DNA of 64,000 bases. Source: Alentia gelatinosa. Lineage: Eukaryota; Annelida; Polychaeta; Phyllodocida; Polynoidae. The position numbers and the translations under genes were made by a program. The DNA is taken from contig OX465581.1 in NCBI GenBank assembly GCA_950022655.1, forward strand, positions 107,057,125 to 107,121,124, read 5' to 3'. Positions 1 through 14,029 of this stretch are shown here, piece by piece. Each line of letters opens with the position of its first letter. Position 1 is the first letter of the stretch. The notes beneath the pieces are model-generated. The model saw only the letters and a program-made list of their open reading frames with translations, was not told the origin of the DNA and searched no databases.

Positions 1-2240
1 TAAGGGTAGCCCAAAGGCATTTTCATAAAGTACATAGAATCCCTTTCTGACTGTTGAGTTTTTTCCAAGCTCGTTGGATAATAGAGTATGCGCTGTAAAG
101 TTGGTTAATATTCCGTTTCCACGTTTGTAGTCTGTAGTGAAAAGGGCAGATGGCGCCGCACGGGACATTGTCAAGGTATAATTGTTTCTTGTCTCTCCTT
201 TCATGCCATTGTTTTCATCCCAGACTTCAGCATCAACTTCAACATTAAACATGCAACAATGGAACAGAACTACGACCATCGACCTAATTTATAACTGCCT
301 ATTGGCGAAATGTGCATCCAGATAATTCAAGGTGTTTAGAGTCATCATCGAAGCATAGAGCATTGCCTTATATGTGTGACCCTGACTGTCATCCTAGCAC
401 ATGAGGTTGCTTCTCAGCTCGTCTCGCAATTGCAAACAGCCGCAGGCAATGGGCCGCCAGACTCGGAGACTAGGACCGGGGACATACCTGGCTTAATTAG
501 ACCCCTATTAAATGATAATTACCTCCCCCTAAGATCCATTAAGAAAGCAGATTTGGGGGGCTGTTTGCCCGCCCCTCCGTGTCTCCGTTTGTGCCCCCGG
601 CTACGTGAAGCCTCAGTCTGCTCTCATATTACCCCGACTCTAATATACCTCTGTCACTTTGAACAACAGCAAAACTGTTTCGACTGGATTAGGGAGCCAT
701 CCCTGGCACAATTTTTTTTAAGGCGGGAGTGGTATCTTAGGAAAACGTCGAGAATTGTGTTACAAATTGCACCGGGTTTCAGAGTACATCTATTGATTTG
801 ATTCACCGTAGGTTGGATAATGCAGGTGCCCTGTAATCATCCGAGGGCGGTGGTAGTATGCTACCTGGGAGACATCACCTAAGGACATCCATTCCTATGA
901 TTATCTGCTGATTATGTGCTCGCTGGACATTTCTTAAGTCAATGTTGTATTCGGAAAACATTGACAACCTGCGACGTGGGAGATATAAGGAGTGAGGAAA
1001 ACTAATGAAAAGAATAAGAACAAATAGATCCAGAACCAGAGTCTAGATTAAATAGAACTAGAAAGACGAGACGAGAACAAGAAGAAGACGAATAAGAAGA
1101 GGTATAAAAGGAAAGGAATCCTGTAAGACCGCTGGCACGTTATCCTATAACGGAAACGTTGAATGGCCAGCGGAAGACTGTCTCCACGTAAAATACACCC
1201 CGTCTCCGTATGTTTTATCTCTCGTCCCTTTTAAAGTGTGAGGAATTACGAGGCGCCATTGAGAATACATGCTCATGTGGGGAATGTGTAATTCATCCCT
1301 TTCCTTTAGGTCTTCCCTCGGTTGATATTCTACCCCCATCTCTGTGTCTAACGATAAGGTCCCATCATCAACACCACAAAAAGGTGGCCCACTTTTCGTT
1401 GCGTCGGCCTGGTCTGATAAAATCGTAGTTTGATACACTATTCAACTGCCTGGTCGCAGAAAAGTAAGATTAATCACCTTGAGATGACCTCTGGCCCCGG
1501 CTAAGCCGTAGAATGGGCGGCTGCGTCTCAGATGTATGTGGGAGGTGTTCTTTGTCACTAGGGATGATACAATAGGCAAAAACCGTCATTTAGTGGGTGG
1601 ACCTGAGAGCCGAGGTCCCAAAAAGGGACCGCCATCGAGTTCTCCTCCTTGAGGTCCAAGGTTATTTCGGACGAGACAAGGGATACTCGTGGTCATGGTA
1701 ACAATGACCATAGGTCAGCACAAGCGCGGGGAAATTGGCGGTTTATGCACTTAGAGAGCTGTGCCTGTTGGTCTCGTGCTGTTGTCTGAGTAGGCAAAAC
1801 AGGGACTATCATCTAAAGCGGGCCCTAACGTTTGAATACAGATTTTATCGTTTAATAGCTTACTGCAGTCGGTCGCTATCCTGCCGTGGGCGTAGCAATT
1901 GCCAACGAAGATAGAAATTCTGGCCTCAATAGTAGACAAATAGCGTAGTGAATGATTGTATTTACAAAATGTGAAAATATAAGTGTTTGTATTTGTGTAG
2001 GCGTCTATTGGGTCTTGTAACTGACAGTGTGTGCACGAAATACATTCAACAACAATAACAAAAAGTTTACAATTCATTAAAGTATTCTTTGATGCATCAA
2101 TTTATCATTTTATTTACATGTCTATGTAACGTATCGAACAGCAATTTGAACAATTGGCATGGTGCATGAATAATGGAACTTTATTTCAAGCTATGAGCCT
2201 CAGTGTATATGCTATAAACACTGCATTCATGATATTCAGT
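1..2240. other. Intergenic, no gene recognised
   Basis: Mixed-composition sequence. The longest open frame (376-801, plus) has no recognisable domain, no codon-bias signal and no splice context, so I treat it as chance. A purine-rich stretch with repeated GAAGA/AGACGAGA-like words lies at about 985-1120. A six-base-pair hairpin (GGTCCC-aaaaa-GGGACC) lies at about 1614-1630. Nothing else is supportable. Confidence 0.6.
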
Positions 2241-2243
2241 ATG

Positions 2244-2740
2244 TCAAGGGGTCGGGGGAATTGCGTATATATGTGGCCCTGGCTGAGGTTCTGAATACAA
2301 ACTATGTCTAGTAGGAGACAGTCGAGGGGAAAAACAGTCCGAATCTGACATCGTCAAAACATGTCGGCCCACTCGCGCTGCATCACGGGAACACCGGTGT
2401 TGATGCACAACCAGCTCTCCTGGCGCCACTCTAGCATAACAGACAGGTTGATTGACAGGAGCCCCGCCCACCGCTGTCATGATTGGTTGACAGAGTCACA
2501 TGGCTATAAACAGCGGCTGCTGCAAGGAGGCGGCATATGAATACATCACTGCTCTGGTAGAAAGCACGCGATGCGGCGGAGACAGGCTACAGTGCTGCCA
2601 TCTCCCAGACGACCCACGAACTGACGGTGAAAAGTGTGAAAGGAGTCGCATAAATTCGAAGGTGGGACACACAACATTTTATCTGATTTTTTCCCCCTGC
2701 AAGACACAAAAGAAACGCTATATGTATTTAACATGGTAAA
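2244..2740. promoter_or_regulatory. GC-rich island, candidate regulatory element
   Basis: A block clearly richer in G and C than its AT-rich flanks. It contains an inverted CCAAT box next to TGACAG (the GATTGGTTGACAG stretch near 2480), the latter resembling a Meis/Pknox half-site. Open frames on both strands are short, overlap each other and resemble no protein I know, so coding is unlikely. Regulatory function is inferred only from composition and motifs. Confidence 0.3.
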
Positions 2741-5228
2741 ATGATAGGTCTTGTTTTAAAAACCTTAACTATGAAAAAATACATTTTAATATAGATCAGA
2801 AGGAAAGTGGAGAAAAACTATCATAAAGTCATCTATGAACACACTCCAAAACTACATTCCGTTTTTCTTTTAATTAAAGGGAGTTTAAATTCAGATAATG
2901 TTGTACATCTAGATATTTCTTCGGGACATTCGATAGTAACCATTTGGTTGTAGCATCAACCATAACGCGAATTATATAAACAATACAGTCTTTACTTATC
3001 ACTGTTTTTAAGGGTGGGTGTCACTTATAGTGAAGCGAGGGTTTCACTTACAGTGAACTATAACAAGAAATAGTTCTAAATCACACTAGACAAAATCTGC
3101 TTCAATTGCGATTAGCTTGCTCAGTGAGGATGGTTTATTTACATTTTCAATAGCTGAGATACCATTAATATCTTTCAGATAAATTCCAGAAAAGCATTAT
3201 GTGCTTGAAAGCCAAGGCTCAAACGTTACAATCTCCACTGTAAGCATTTAGATTCAGATCATGGGCTTCAAAATGATGACGGGTGTATGAAACACCAATT
3301 AATACTCCTCATGCGTATACTTGTCCAATGACCCTTCATATATAAACAAATACAAACAAATACAAACTCGACAGCAATACAAAACAAATCCTGAAATAGA
3401 CCGGCCTAGGACACAGAAATATAAGCAATCATCAATTTACTCAGGAAACAAACTATGAGAACACCTACCCATAGATCTACAGTCTGCCCCCAACCCATCT
3501 CATTTTAAATCAATGCTAAAAGAATACCAGGATCAAAACCCGCAAAAATGTACATAAGACCACTACAACCACCAATCATCACACTCCTAACACATTCCCC
3601 ACCTACCCTTCCATGTATATATGAATTACTGTGTCGTTCTCTCAGATCTGTATGTCCTGTAAAGGTCCGTCATGTATTTTTGTAAGACTTCTAGTAAAAG
3701 TGCCTAATGAAGGTGAATTGTGTGTGCTGCACCTCAGTAATATAAATGATTGTTATTAGCATAACCCGATTATAGTATTCTGCTTAGTAAACGAGAGAAA
3801 ATATACAAGTATTCTGTATTCCAGCCGTGCACTTCTGTTTCATTCACTAGTGATATGGAAAAAACAATCAACGGGGTGCCATATTACCTTCTGTATCTTA
3901 AAGCGTATTCCCCAAGTGGTCCAGATATTTGTATAGACAAAAATGTTAACAGGTAACAAGAAAGAAAAAAGTAGGCCCTGTGTCTAATAATATAAAATAT
4001 CACACTGTCAATATAAATTGTTTATGGACCTCGGGCATAAGTCACATGTCCACGGACTCTCAGCGTGTATGCGTGCCTGCCCTCGTAGGCGGTTTTTCAA
4101 TCTCGGTTTTATTAATTGATCAATATATAGCCAAATTCTTCGATTTAGTAAGTATTAGAGGTAGCTGCATATAGTTAAATACCCATTGCATTAAGTACCA
4201 TTGTAATGTATGATGAGACTCAATTTGATAACTAATCAGGGCAATGCATTATTAGAATTTGATATCAGTATTATTTCATGTACATCGACAAATTACAACA
4301 AGCTAAATGATGTGCAATTGGTGAAGTTAATGTAACAGACTAAAACATATACAAGTTAATAGTTACCTTCAATATCTGGCAGTAGATACTCTGTAAACAT
4401 CACTTAGATTACAATACCAATATATAAATATGTTAATCAGATTTTAAGTTACAGATGTCACATTCTCATGGCGATATATTGATCTGATTCATAATGAGAA
4501 AAAGAGCATGAATATATGACATTTCCCTCGACGTACACAGATTTGACACCAAAGACACCTTCTGTGACTATGTAATTGAATAACATTCTACCGCATATTT
4601 ATACAAAAGGGTTGTTATAAGGAATATAGCAAATGCCGCGCTAAAATATCCAGGATCTATGTAATGATTCCAGAACAAAATATTATTTACGTTCTAGATT
4701 GTTATTTACTAATGTGTTTCAGGTACAGAAATGTTTCTTTAGCGCGCAGGTATTGCATTGATAGATATTCTGAAACTGAAATACGTATCAAAATTATATA
4801 AATTTTGTAAAGTATAAATATTTCTCATGGGCGCCCTTACTCATTGTATCTGTACATCTGCCGTCTTGAATATTCAACAGGACTACATTCTGCTCGACAT
4901 TTTGAATTCTGAGTATATTGACAATGCTTGACTAGAGGAATATCACGAGAAGAATTATGCAAAAATAAAGTACAAATACATGTAGATACAATTCATGAAG
5001 AAATGATATATTAAAGAGGTTTACATACACATAAGTATACATGTATACATTTATTTATATCTTTGAGTTGGTATGTATGGAATCTCCTAAATAGAATGTT
5101 CTTCTTTTTTTTCTTGGATTTCACATGTAAATTCACAACAACATCGGAGATAATAATTCCTATGAAGCGGTAAGAATAGCCATTGTTATTCTTTCCAAAC
5201 GTTTATGACAATTTTTGCCTGTCATGTT
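2741..5228. other. AT-rich intergenic sequence
   Basis: Strongly AT-rich, full of stops in all frames. An A/C-rich patch with repeated ACAAATACAAAC words lies near 3345-3420. No gene, RNA gene or clear repeat boundary was found. Confidence 0.6.
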
Positions 5229-5391
5229 CAAAACAAGCACACAGTTCTCATGCCATTCTCAGATTACACAAAAATCGCAACATGCCAACTAGCAGCTCTC
5301 ACGCCTCGGGCTTCCCTCCTAACGTGGTACTGTGTTGCGTCACCTGATCGCCGAGCCAAACTTTTCTGACGAATACAGCTTCAGAAAAATA
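5229..5391 (+). repeat. Dispersed repeat, copy 1
   Basis: This stretch closely matches 41394-41560, in the same orientation, with scattered substitutions and small indels. Shared words include CATTCTCAGATTA, CATGCCAACTAGC, TCGGGCTTCC and GTGGTACTGT. Two copies 36 kb apart point to a dispersed repeat, probably a short non-autonomous element. No terminal inverted repeats, A-tail or coding capacity could be seen, so the class is unknown and the ends are approximate. Confidence 0.7.
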
Positions 5392-5549
5392 AACCCATCC
5401 AGTTCACTTTACACCAGGATCATTTACCCCACAGATCACTCCGATGTGAAATCTATGTTTATAACACGCTCTGCAAGCTTCCTATCAATTCTTCGCTTCT
5501 GTGTCTTTTTTTTTAAGTTGGTGCTTGTGAGTAGTATAAGTTTGTCGAT

Positions 5550-6960
5550 TTGTTTCAGGTCGCCATGAGAGCCGAGTCGAGTGGTCACATTTCAGGCCCT
5601 TGTGGAGAGGTGGCTTTGGAGTGGGTGAGCCAGGGCCGCGGCACTGCCCAAGTGACTAATGGATGCCTTAATCTCACCGCTAATGAAAATGCCACCCACC
5701 CAGTCCGGCTGACACGCACTTGTGGTCTAACATATCATCTATCCCTCTTGCTGCTGCTGATTATCCGTGATTACTGCTTGTAGCCGCATGCAGTATGCAT
5801 GACACGAATAGACGCCCTCTTTTATTCCTTCGACGGGCGCTGGGTGGGCTCGCCCGGCCCCGTCGCGTGTCCATCCCCTCCGGCGGAGGTTGTGGACCAC
5901 CCTCAGCCGCGTCCTACCTCCAGCCACAGCCCAATGCTCCCTCAACCCGTCTCTTAGGCCCTGTATACCAGTCAGTTCAACAGTCCATAGCTAACATAGT
6001 CCCTGCTAACTTTTGGGCTACAAGATTTTATCCCAAGCCCTGAACACTAATGCAATACTCCCTTGGTTGAATGCCCAAACAATCTGCTGTCTTAAAGTGG
6101 GTTTTGAAATTCATGATTTAAGACATGGGCCCTAGTAGCAGGCTTGTAAGCGTACTTGCCTTGGTAGATTTCTACCAACCCCCAAATGTTCTTTCTAACC
6201 TAAGCTTGAGTCTCAGCGCCAATCTTCCCGCAGCACTCTTCCCCCAGAAGATCCAGTCTGCAGCCTAACCGTTTATCTTCCTTTAGCCCCAATCTCAGCC
6301 TACATCATTCCTAAGCCGAAGTACCAGTCATTCTACTCCCTCAGTCTGAATTCTTCTCAAGCCATGGCTTTCTCCAAGGCATCAAACTTTCCTACAACGG
6401 GCCAACAACCCCCATCTTCCACCACAGCCCTCCAAGCATATTCCCCCCGGGCCTAACCATGCTTCAGCCTTAGCCTTAGCCGTGGCTTCAATCCTACTCA
6501 AGCCCTCCCTCAACCCCCAACCCCCACTCTCCCCCCCGAGCCCGGACCCTCAGCGTTATATCATAGTCATTCTTCCCACAATTGTATACGTCGTCAGCGG
6601 ACGATAAATCACCGCAGCACTAATGAGGGGTAGGGTGATTAGCGGGGGCCCGCACGGCGGCGCTGCGAGCGGCGTCTGATGAGACCCATATGTTGAGGTG
6701 GGAGCCTCTAAATGGCGGGGCGCGGACCCCTCGGGGAGAGACCGGGGCGAGGGCGACCGACTCGCCGGCCTCTTCTCACCTGTCGGCCGGCTAGATTCCC
6801 CCTTTTCCACGGCCCTTCTCACGACAGCAGCGCCACTCTGCACGCAATTGCATGTGGCCCCTGTCAGGCTGTCATGTGGAGGGGTGCCATGACGGGTGCC
6901 CGCCGGCCGCGCGGACAATCGCCGAGGTGACGGGAGGCCGCCAATGACTCAGGCAACAGG
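5550..6960. promoter_or_regulatory. Two GC-rich islands flanking a C-rich tract
   Basis: Islands at about 5550-5960 and 6546-6960 flank a tract (5961-6545) with a marked strand bias: C-rich, G-poor, with many short words such as TTAGCC, TCAGCC and CAAGCC, like a decayed low-complexity repeat. The right island has an ATGGCGG word at 6712 (YY1-like core). Overlapping open frames on both strands show no recognisable protein. A possible splice acceptor (TTTGTTTCAG near 5550) is not supported by any plausible exon after it. Confidence 0.3.
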
Positions 6961-8780
6961 TAAACCGAGGCACCTCTACGAGTGGTTCTATCAATGCGAG
7001 CTGAGAACTCACAACCCATCCTTCAGGAAATGCACGCTTCTATGGCCCTGTTCTGAGTAGGGGTGTGACATGCAATATAACAGTGGGTGCACCGGAAGCG
7101 TGATATTGCCTATGTATATCCAAAAATTGTGTTCTTATTCATCAAGAGGGTAACTCATTACAAGACGTTATTAGAAAATTTACTTGCAAAATGTGAGAGG
7201 GAAATTTGAATCTTAATTGTTTAAGGATCACACATTATTATCAAGTTGGTATAAAGTTCGAGTAAGATAAATGCACTTACGTGTCAACAATCAGAAATAT
7301 AGGATATTTCTTAAAATGGTCTGTTTGTAACCTGTTTATCCATTAGGGCGTCATTTCAGTATTACACACAAACCAGTATTCGGATGAGACCAATGGTCAT
7401 CCAAGGATACATTTATTTACGTTAAATTACATACTTGTTTCGGGAGGTTTTTTATTTGTCAGTCCTGTTTTTATCATCTCCAGTTCATAGTGGGAAGTAC
7501 ATTTATGAATTGACCTCAAACGATACCGGAAAGGACACAAATGGGTATATTTCACTGCGGCTACCGTTCTCCTACAAGATTTGAACAATTCACTGATTTT
7601 CATCATAAATACTATGGAAGCAGACGACATTCAATGTGGTACCTGGTGGCAGGAAGGCACACAGCTTTGTTTATTATCTCATCGCGGTCAAACCTCGTAC
7701 TGGCTGGTCTGTCATGCTAGTTTAGTGATCACATGATTTTGTAAACTCGTAACTTAACTAAACGATATATCTTTATATTCTACAGTGTAGAATGTACAGG
7801 GGTAGAATCTTTTCTCATGGGTTTGGTTCATCACCCCTCACAATAGCTGCATTCGCACCTTCATTCTATTTGTTACCACCTACTATGCTTTCTTTTCTTA
7901 TGGTCTCATGCTAAAATACCTTTCCAGTGTGTACACTCGAAGAGGTTCGTTACTTGCCCTGACCCATCATATGTTCAATAGCCCTGTCCTACCTGTCTTC
8001 AGTTTGCTAATTCCTCACATTTTTACAGTTCTGTCCCAGCCTCAAGGCGATTCTCCACACGTTATCGATATCCACTGTCAAAGCCTTACCTCGACCTGTC
8101 ACAGCCACAGTAATATAGGACAGTCATTGATTTAAATAATACCCTATGCGTGATTCATTCTTTCAGCTATATCCATGTAGTCAGCTGAATGATTCAAATG
8201 CCCCTCTCAGCCTAGAGTCCCACATTCTCTACAATTTATTTTTTTTGGTGCACATTTCTGTTTAGTTCTGGTATATAGCACAATGTACCACGCTGATGTT
8301 CGTATCTAGTCATACACTACAAAATATCATACACTGAAACAGGTTTACTGTAGATGTAAGTCAAAAATACGCGGTAAAATTGTCAAATAGAATATCCCGA
8401 TGCTGCAGGCGAGATTTTACCTTTTATTGATGTTGAACAGATGGCTATATCCCGTACATCACAGTATGACGTGCAGACATAAATACAACATGGGTAGGAG
8501 CGGGCAGTATAAATAGTTGATCTGGCCACAGATACATAGTAAAATAGCATATGTAGGCAGACTGCCTCAACCTGTTTTCATATTATGCTGCCTTTACCAG
8601 GTCATTATAAGACAGTTTTCAAAACTAAAGCTTACTGGTAGAGCCCAACGTATTCCTCTCTCCCCTTACCAGATCCACTTATGCGCTTGTATGTAAAGCC
8701 GCATCCCATATCTTCCCTTCTTGTGGAATATTCCTGTTAGAGCTGCCTATTGCGTGCAGGTTCTTAGCTTTCACCATAAG
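6961..8780. other. Intergenic, no gene recognised
   Basis: AT-rich to mixed sequence, stop-dense in every frame. I see no gene, no tandem repeat and no inverted repeat of note. Confidence 0.6.
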
Positions 8781-9313
8781 TAGAAGAGTACCATATAGAG
8801 AGACTTATTCCCTCCCTTCTCCAGTCTCTTAGCCACTTCTCCTCTTCTCTTAGCACCTTCTCTACCACTCCAACCTCAACCCTCTTACCCCCTGCTCTGC
8901 TACCCTACCTCCCACCTACCCTTACCAGTCTCTCAGACACATGTACCTCTCCCCTCCTCATTTTCTGTCATACCTACCACTCCATTCCCTTACCAGCCTC
9001 TCAGCTGCACATACCTCTCCCCTCTCCTTACCACCCTCTCAGCAACACCTATCTCTCCACTCCTCTCACTACATTCTCTGCCACTCCAATCTTTCTCCTA
9101 CCCTTACCTGTCTCTGCCCTCCCCCCCCCCCCCTCTCCTTACCACCTTCTCTGCAACGCCTACCTCTCCCCTGCCCTTACCTGTCTCTCAGCGACACATA
9201 CCTCTCCCCTCCTCTTATAACATTTTCTGTCATACTTACCACTCCCTTCCCTTACCAGCCTCTCAGCTGCACATACCTTTCCCCCTTCTTACAACTTTTT
9301 TTTTTTTTTTTTT
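8781..9313 (+). repeat. CT-rich degenerate minisatellite
   Basis: Pyrimidine-rich array built on a degenerate unit of roughly 40 bp containing CTCTCAGC, ACACATACCTCTCCCC and CTTACCA words. A longer duplication is visible: the TTTTCTGTCATAC segment at 8961 recurs at 9223, a 262-bp period. It includes a C run near 9119-9133 and ends in a T run near 9296-9313. The open frame across it is repeat-driven and not a gene. Confidence 0.75.
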
Positions 9314-9559
9314 ATTAGGTTAGATTCTCTGCCACACCCAATGATCTATCACTTGTCATATATATAAATGAGACCGTGTATTACTTTCAAAGCTACAGAT
9401 TCAGGTACATCAAAATGGTGACTTAAGGGTCCACTGAATTACATAACAAAACATACACAACACAAAAACAACAGGGTAGAGCATTATTTCCCTACCCTTT
9501 ACAACCTTCTCAGACACATCTACCTCTTTTCGTTTCTTACCAGCCTGTGAGCCACCCCT

Positions 9560-9840
9560 ACCTTCATGAGTCTGATGGCGGAGCTGCACCTTCTTCCACC
9601 CCGGGCTGGGCTAATTCACATGTCACCCCAGCAGCTTCCTGCCGCCCGTGACGTTTATGACGCCCGGCCACCAGGACCTGTTTTTTAACCACTGAGGGGT
9701 GGTGGAGGCGTCATGAGCACCACGACAAAGACCGCAGCCGGCGATCACAGCTGGCCAGAGGGAGGGCGGGCAGGGGCCGGGGTGGGAATAACGGGGTAAG
9801 GACACAGGGGTTGGGAGGGCGCCCTTCCGCGTTATCTAAT
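9560..9840. promoter_or_regulatory. GC-rich island, candidate regulatory element
   Basis: Compact GC-rich block with ATGGCGG at 9575, a GTGACGTTTATGACG stretch near 9648 (CRE-like plus a Cdx/Hox-like TTTATGAC) and AACCACTGA (Runx-like) near 9688. No coding frame is convincing. Assignment is by composition and motif only. Confidence 0.3.
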
Positions 9841-11590
9841 CATAGTGATGAGGACTAAATAGGCACACTGTTGAGATGCACTGAGCCTCTTAACGAGGTG
9901 AAATGGCCATAAAGGATGGGAGGATAATGCTTTTTTGTTCTTTCTGTTTTTATATCTTCATATACAGTTGCAGCTGTTTTTAGAACGAAACACCTTCTAC
10001 AACATTAATCAATGGAGAGACTGAGAAAATTATACAGATATACTGAAATAATTATAGGTTCCATTGTGTGGTCGGTTTCAGACATGATTGATAGGGTGTT
10101 CAATGTACCATGTAAGTTTTCTAACAATCTAATAATGTTTTCCCATCCGATAGAAGGCTCACACATGTAACAAATTAAAGATAATCCCTATGATTTTAGT
10201 GCAAATCATATTCGGAATACTCGATTACGTAGAGTGCGTGTGGGAGGGATTGAAGAATACTTCCATGAGTTTTCAATTACCTCAAACAAAAAAATCTAAT
10301 TGAATACACGCCCTGATGGTAGAGCCCCAGCTGCGTGTGTCCGACTCTTATGACTGTGACACCTGAAACCAGCCTCCAGGGGCAGGATCCGGAATGTCCT
10401 GCAGGCCTCGGCGATGTACATTCACACCTGGAGCGGTGACTGGCAAGGGGAGACGTGGAGAAAGGTGTGTAGACGACACACCTGGAGGCGAGCCTTCACA
10501 TGCCCCTGTCCGCTGTAAAGGTGAGACGATAGCCATTACCCCGCCATACCCCTTCACCCTCAGACCATAGCTGATGCCATGCTGGAGGAGGTGGTCTCCA
10601 GGTGGTAGCGTGAGAGGATTATCAGCAGTTGGGGACAAAAGTCCCTCTTTCACGCACCTCACCCCGCCTCACCCACCTGTGGTCATCCACCAAGGCAAGT
10701 TGGCGTGAGTGTCGGATGACCACTCACGTCTCCAGTACGGGCGACGGAGGGGAGGAGAAAGGCTTGGCTGTTGCTCACCATGGGAAACCAGGTGTGCATT
10801 TGCCAGAGGCTATGGTCCTCTGATGACTCTTGAACCCGTCGATAACACGGGTATTTCTGTAATTATGCCCGTGGTTTTCTAAAAGGTGCCGGATCCTTTT
10901 TGAATAGAATAATGTCGACGCGGTATTCCATTGTCTCTGCAGGAATCAGGTCAAGAAGAGTGTTATTTCCCCCTTTTCATTGATCTACTAATTTACAATA
11001 TATCATATCCATTTAAAGGTGTTATTTATTTCCACACAAACTGGTCCTAAATCCATACCATTACAATAACTCTTTATTATCAAATCATAGCAAGCCTCCT
11101 TTTAGGTTATTATATTCAAAATCAATTCTTTGTTGTCGCGCTTCTTTTTTTATAAAACTTGCTGTTTTGGGAAAAAAAACTTTATTTGTTAGAGCAGCTA
11201 AGCTAAAACCTGTCCATTTATGCATTCTCAAACTTATAGTTACTGTAGGATAGCATTGAGGGGGGAAACTAGTGCTGTACAATCTATTATTTCTTATATA
11301 TCCTAGTGGTAGATGGTGGCCAGACGATTCAAGTGTCTTTGAATAAAACCTGACCGTAAGAAGGACATTTGTCCTGAAGAAACTCCATTCAATGGAATCA
11401 ATAGGCTTATGTAGAAAAAAAAACACTTGAAAAATTACACATTACACATGATTTAAATCTTGGATCTTCTATTACCTATATTGTACATGTAAATATACCG
11501 TCTATCCTCTGCTACGCAGCTGATATAATGGTAGGTGTATAACTATCTATGCATGCATAAAACTATGCATGTAGAATTGGGATAGACAAT
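9841..11590. other. Intergenic with a GC-rich patch at 10330-10830
   Basis: Mostly AT-rich. The patch at 10330-10830 is GC-richer and carries short overlapping open frames on both strands without recognisable domains. The rest is stop-dense. No gene is supported. Confidence 0.5.
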
Positions 11591-14029
11591 TATTAGCTCA
11601 CAGCCCGAGCAACTCCATTGTGCTCACTATGGTTCTCCAGGGTTTCCGCATTAGGCCCAATTTCAGGAAATCAAACCAGAATTCCGCTTTTGTCCCATTT
11701 CCGTGGTCTGGGTCATTACCAAAGTATACGAGCGAATCAGGCACACAATGAACATATCATTAGTCGTGTGCGGGGTACCTGGATGTTTCCGTTCCGCGCA
11801 TGCGAGCTACCGATACCGGCTGATTTAGTCGCCGACGCCGCCCCCGTATGAGGCAGGCCGAGGGGCGGCAAGCCCAGTCCTACAATCCACCACTTGGCTT
11901 GTTTACCGGGCCAGATGAAAAACTCTCAATTTAGACCTTTCAAAAACCAGCAGGGGCAATGATTCCGGGCTCTATTAGCAATGCAAAAAGGCATTGTGGT
12001 GCATGACGAGTGTGGGCCAGGCATGCGACCTGTCAGGGGGGCTCAAGGAACGCGCCGTACTCATAACGAGGCTGAGTCAAGTTCATTTGGTGCGATCACA
12101 CTGTGGCAGCATCAATCACAGATCACACCCCCGCACAAATCCACCCCCTCACAGCCACACCCTCTATTTCTACCTCTACCTCCTTTATGTGCCCTTTCTC
12201 TCTCCCGCTCCCAGTCATAGAGCGCAACTCAGATTCTGCACTTGCCACGGCACCATTGAAATATGCCAGAGTTAATTGTAACTGTCATATGATTAAAAAA
12301 AAAGGCCCGTCGCTTGTCCGTGTCGATTGAAATTATATCATTCAAAATCACCTTCGTAGAAAGAGTACGACGTATGAATGCGCCCAGGAAAAGGTAAGAT
12401 TGGTTAAGCGTTTGTAAACATGAATGTTTTCGTTTTGGATGATTTGTCATCGGGCACGATCATATAAAGGACACCCATGTCTTGCTCATTAGGAATAGTG
12501 ATTAACGTTGGTAAAATACGGGAATTTTTCTATTTATCAATTATTTCAAGGCAAAAATCATGAAAGTAAATGCCAAAAGTCCTCTGATAATTAGATAAGA
12601 ATTGACACTGAACAGATCCATTCCTCAATAATTCGCTTGGTTTATTTGCATTACTCTTTCCGGCAGGCTGTCCTAGAAGTGCCTTCACCCCGTCACGGAA
12701 TAAAAAAGGAAGATGTGGTTGAGCAATTAACTTTCTAACCCTTATCCATTACATTCTAAATCCTAATAGAATAACAATCACGTTTGGTTTGATGTAAGGA
12801 GACCCTTCAGCCTTGGAACAAATGTACTCAGGATTTTGGATAATTCAAGATGTAAGATTGATCATGAATTTTATCCGTGATAAGATGAAACCTAAAATCC
12901 TAGACAAGTCAGAGAAGCTTGTTTTAGCCATCGGATAGAGCCATGGCGGCGTAACCTCCATTCACGTAAGCAAGATACTATCTTAGAAATGATTTACACT
13001 ATAAAAAGAATCTAGACGATCCTCTTGCATAGTTCTTTCGCGAATAGTTGCTAAAACCTAGAAGAAATAGATTGATTTTACAGAGTAGAAATATTGTATT
13101 TGCAAATTTATAATATTTCAGCATGTACTAACAGCATGATCCTCCCTAGAATTATCATTAGTCATTTATGACATATCTTTGCTGCTTTTGTGTGTCTTGT
13201 ACACCAAAGTCCAGGTTATTGTATCCTTGCTCGTGATAAACAATAATATGTTATTAGGAACAGAAAAGGATAAGTGAGTAAACATATATTCATAAGATAC
13301 AGCGTCATTCCATGAAAAGGTCATACCTTAGTCATTCCGTTATCATATATTCAGGAATCTGACAGGAAAGGTGCATTACCGTTGGTCCAATGATGCATAA
13401 TGATGACATCATTAGAAGAAAAGTAATGAGTAGAGATGCAGAGATTAGGGTAGTACAGGTTATGTGGCGTTTCCACTTACCGATTATGACCAACGATTAT
13501 GGCATTTAGCATCGCTGACCGATTATGTGACACTTTTGGTACAACACTCGTCAGGTAGAAACAAAAAGGGTTAAAAAGATTTCTCTCAAACAGTAGGTCA
13601 TGTAGAACCACCGACCGACTTCTGAGGTAACCAACGGAATCAAACCAGGTTGAATTTATCGGTGGCAGTGACATCAAATCAGTCGCTGAGCACCTCCATT
13701 TTCACCGAATTATACTGCCACCGATTTCAATGTACATTACATACATACACACACAATGTACCTACATACACATAAGCTTCAAGCTTGTCAGGTCCTATAC
13801 ACATTGAACAATCAGTGGTCATAGAACTGATGATCGGTCGCCAGGTGGAAACAGAGTTTGCCTTTAGGGGTCAACGATTATTATCATGGATAAATTCTCA
13901 AGGAGGACCACCGACCGATCTTCGTACAGGGTGCACATGGTCACTGGGTTCTTATCGTCAGCTAGAAACTGAATTAGAATTCACAAGGTATAGCTGGAGA
14001 TCCAAGTCACACACTGACTGACCGCAACA
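11591..14029. other. Intergenic, with a diverged local duplication
   Basis: Mixed sequence with no supportable gene. A weak duplication is visible at about 13545-13625 and 13830-13920: both parts have a CAGGT(A/G)GAAACA word followed 60-70 bp later by ACCACCGACCGA. ATGGCGG occurs at 12943. Confidence 0.45.

Noticed and set aside
376..801. 141-codon open frame on the plus strand
   Set aside because: No domain, no codon bias, no splice or promoter context; length is compatible with chance in a 64-kb window.
8941..9318. 125-codon frame over the CT-rich tract
   Set aside because: Generated by the repetitive pyrimidine-rich array; no protein features.
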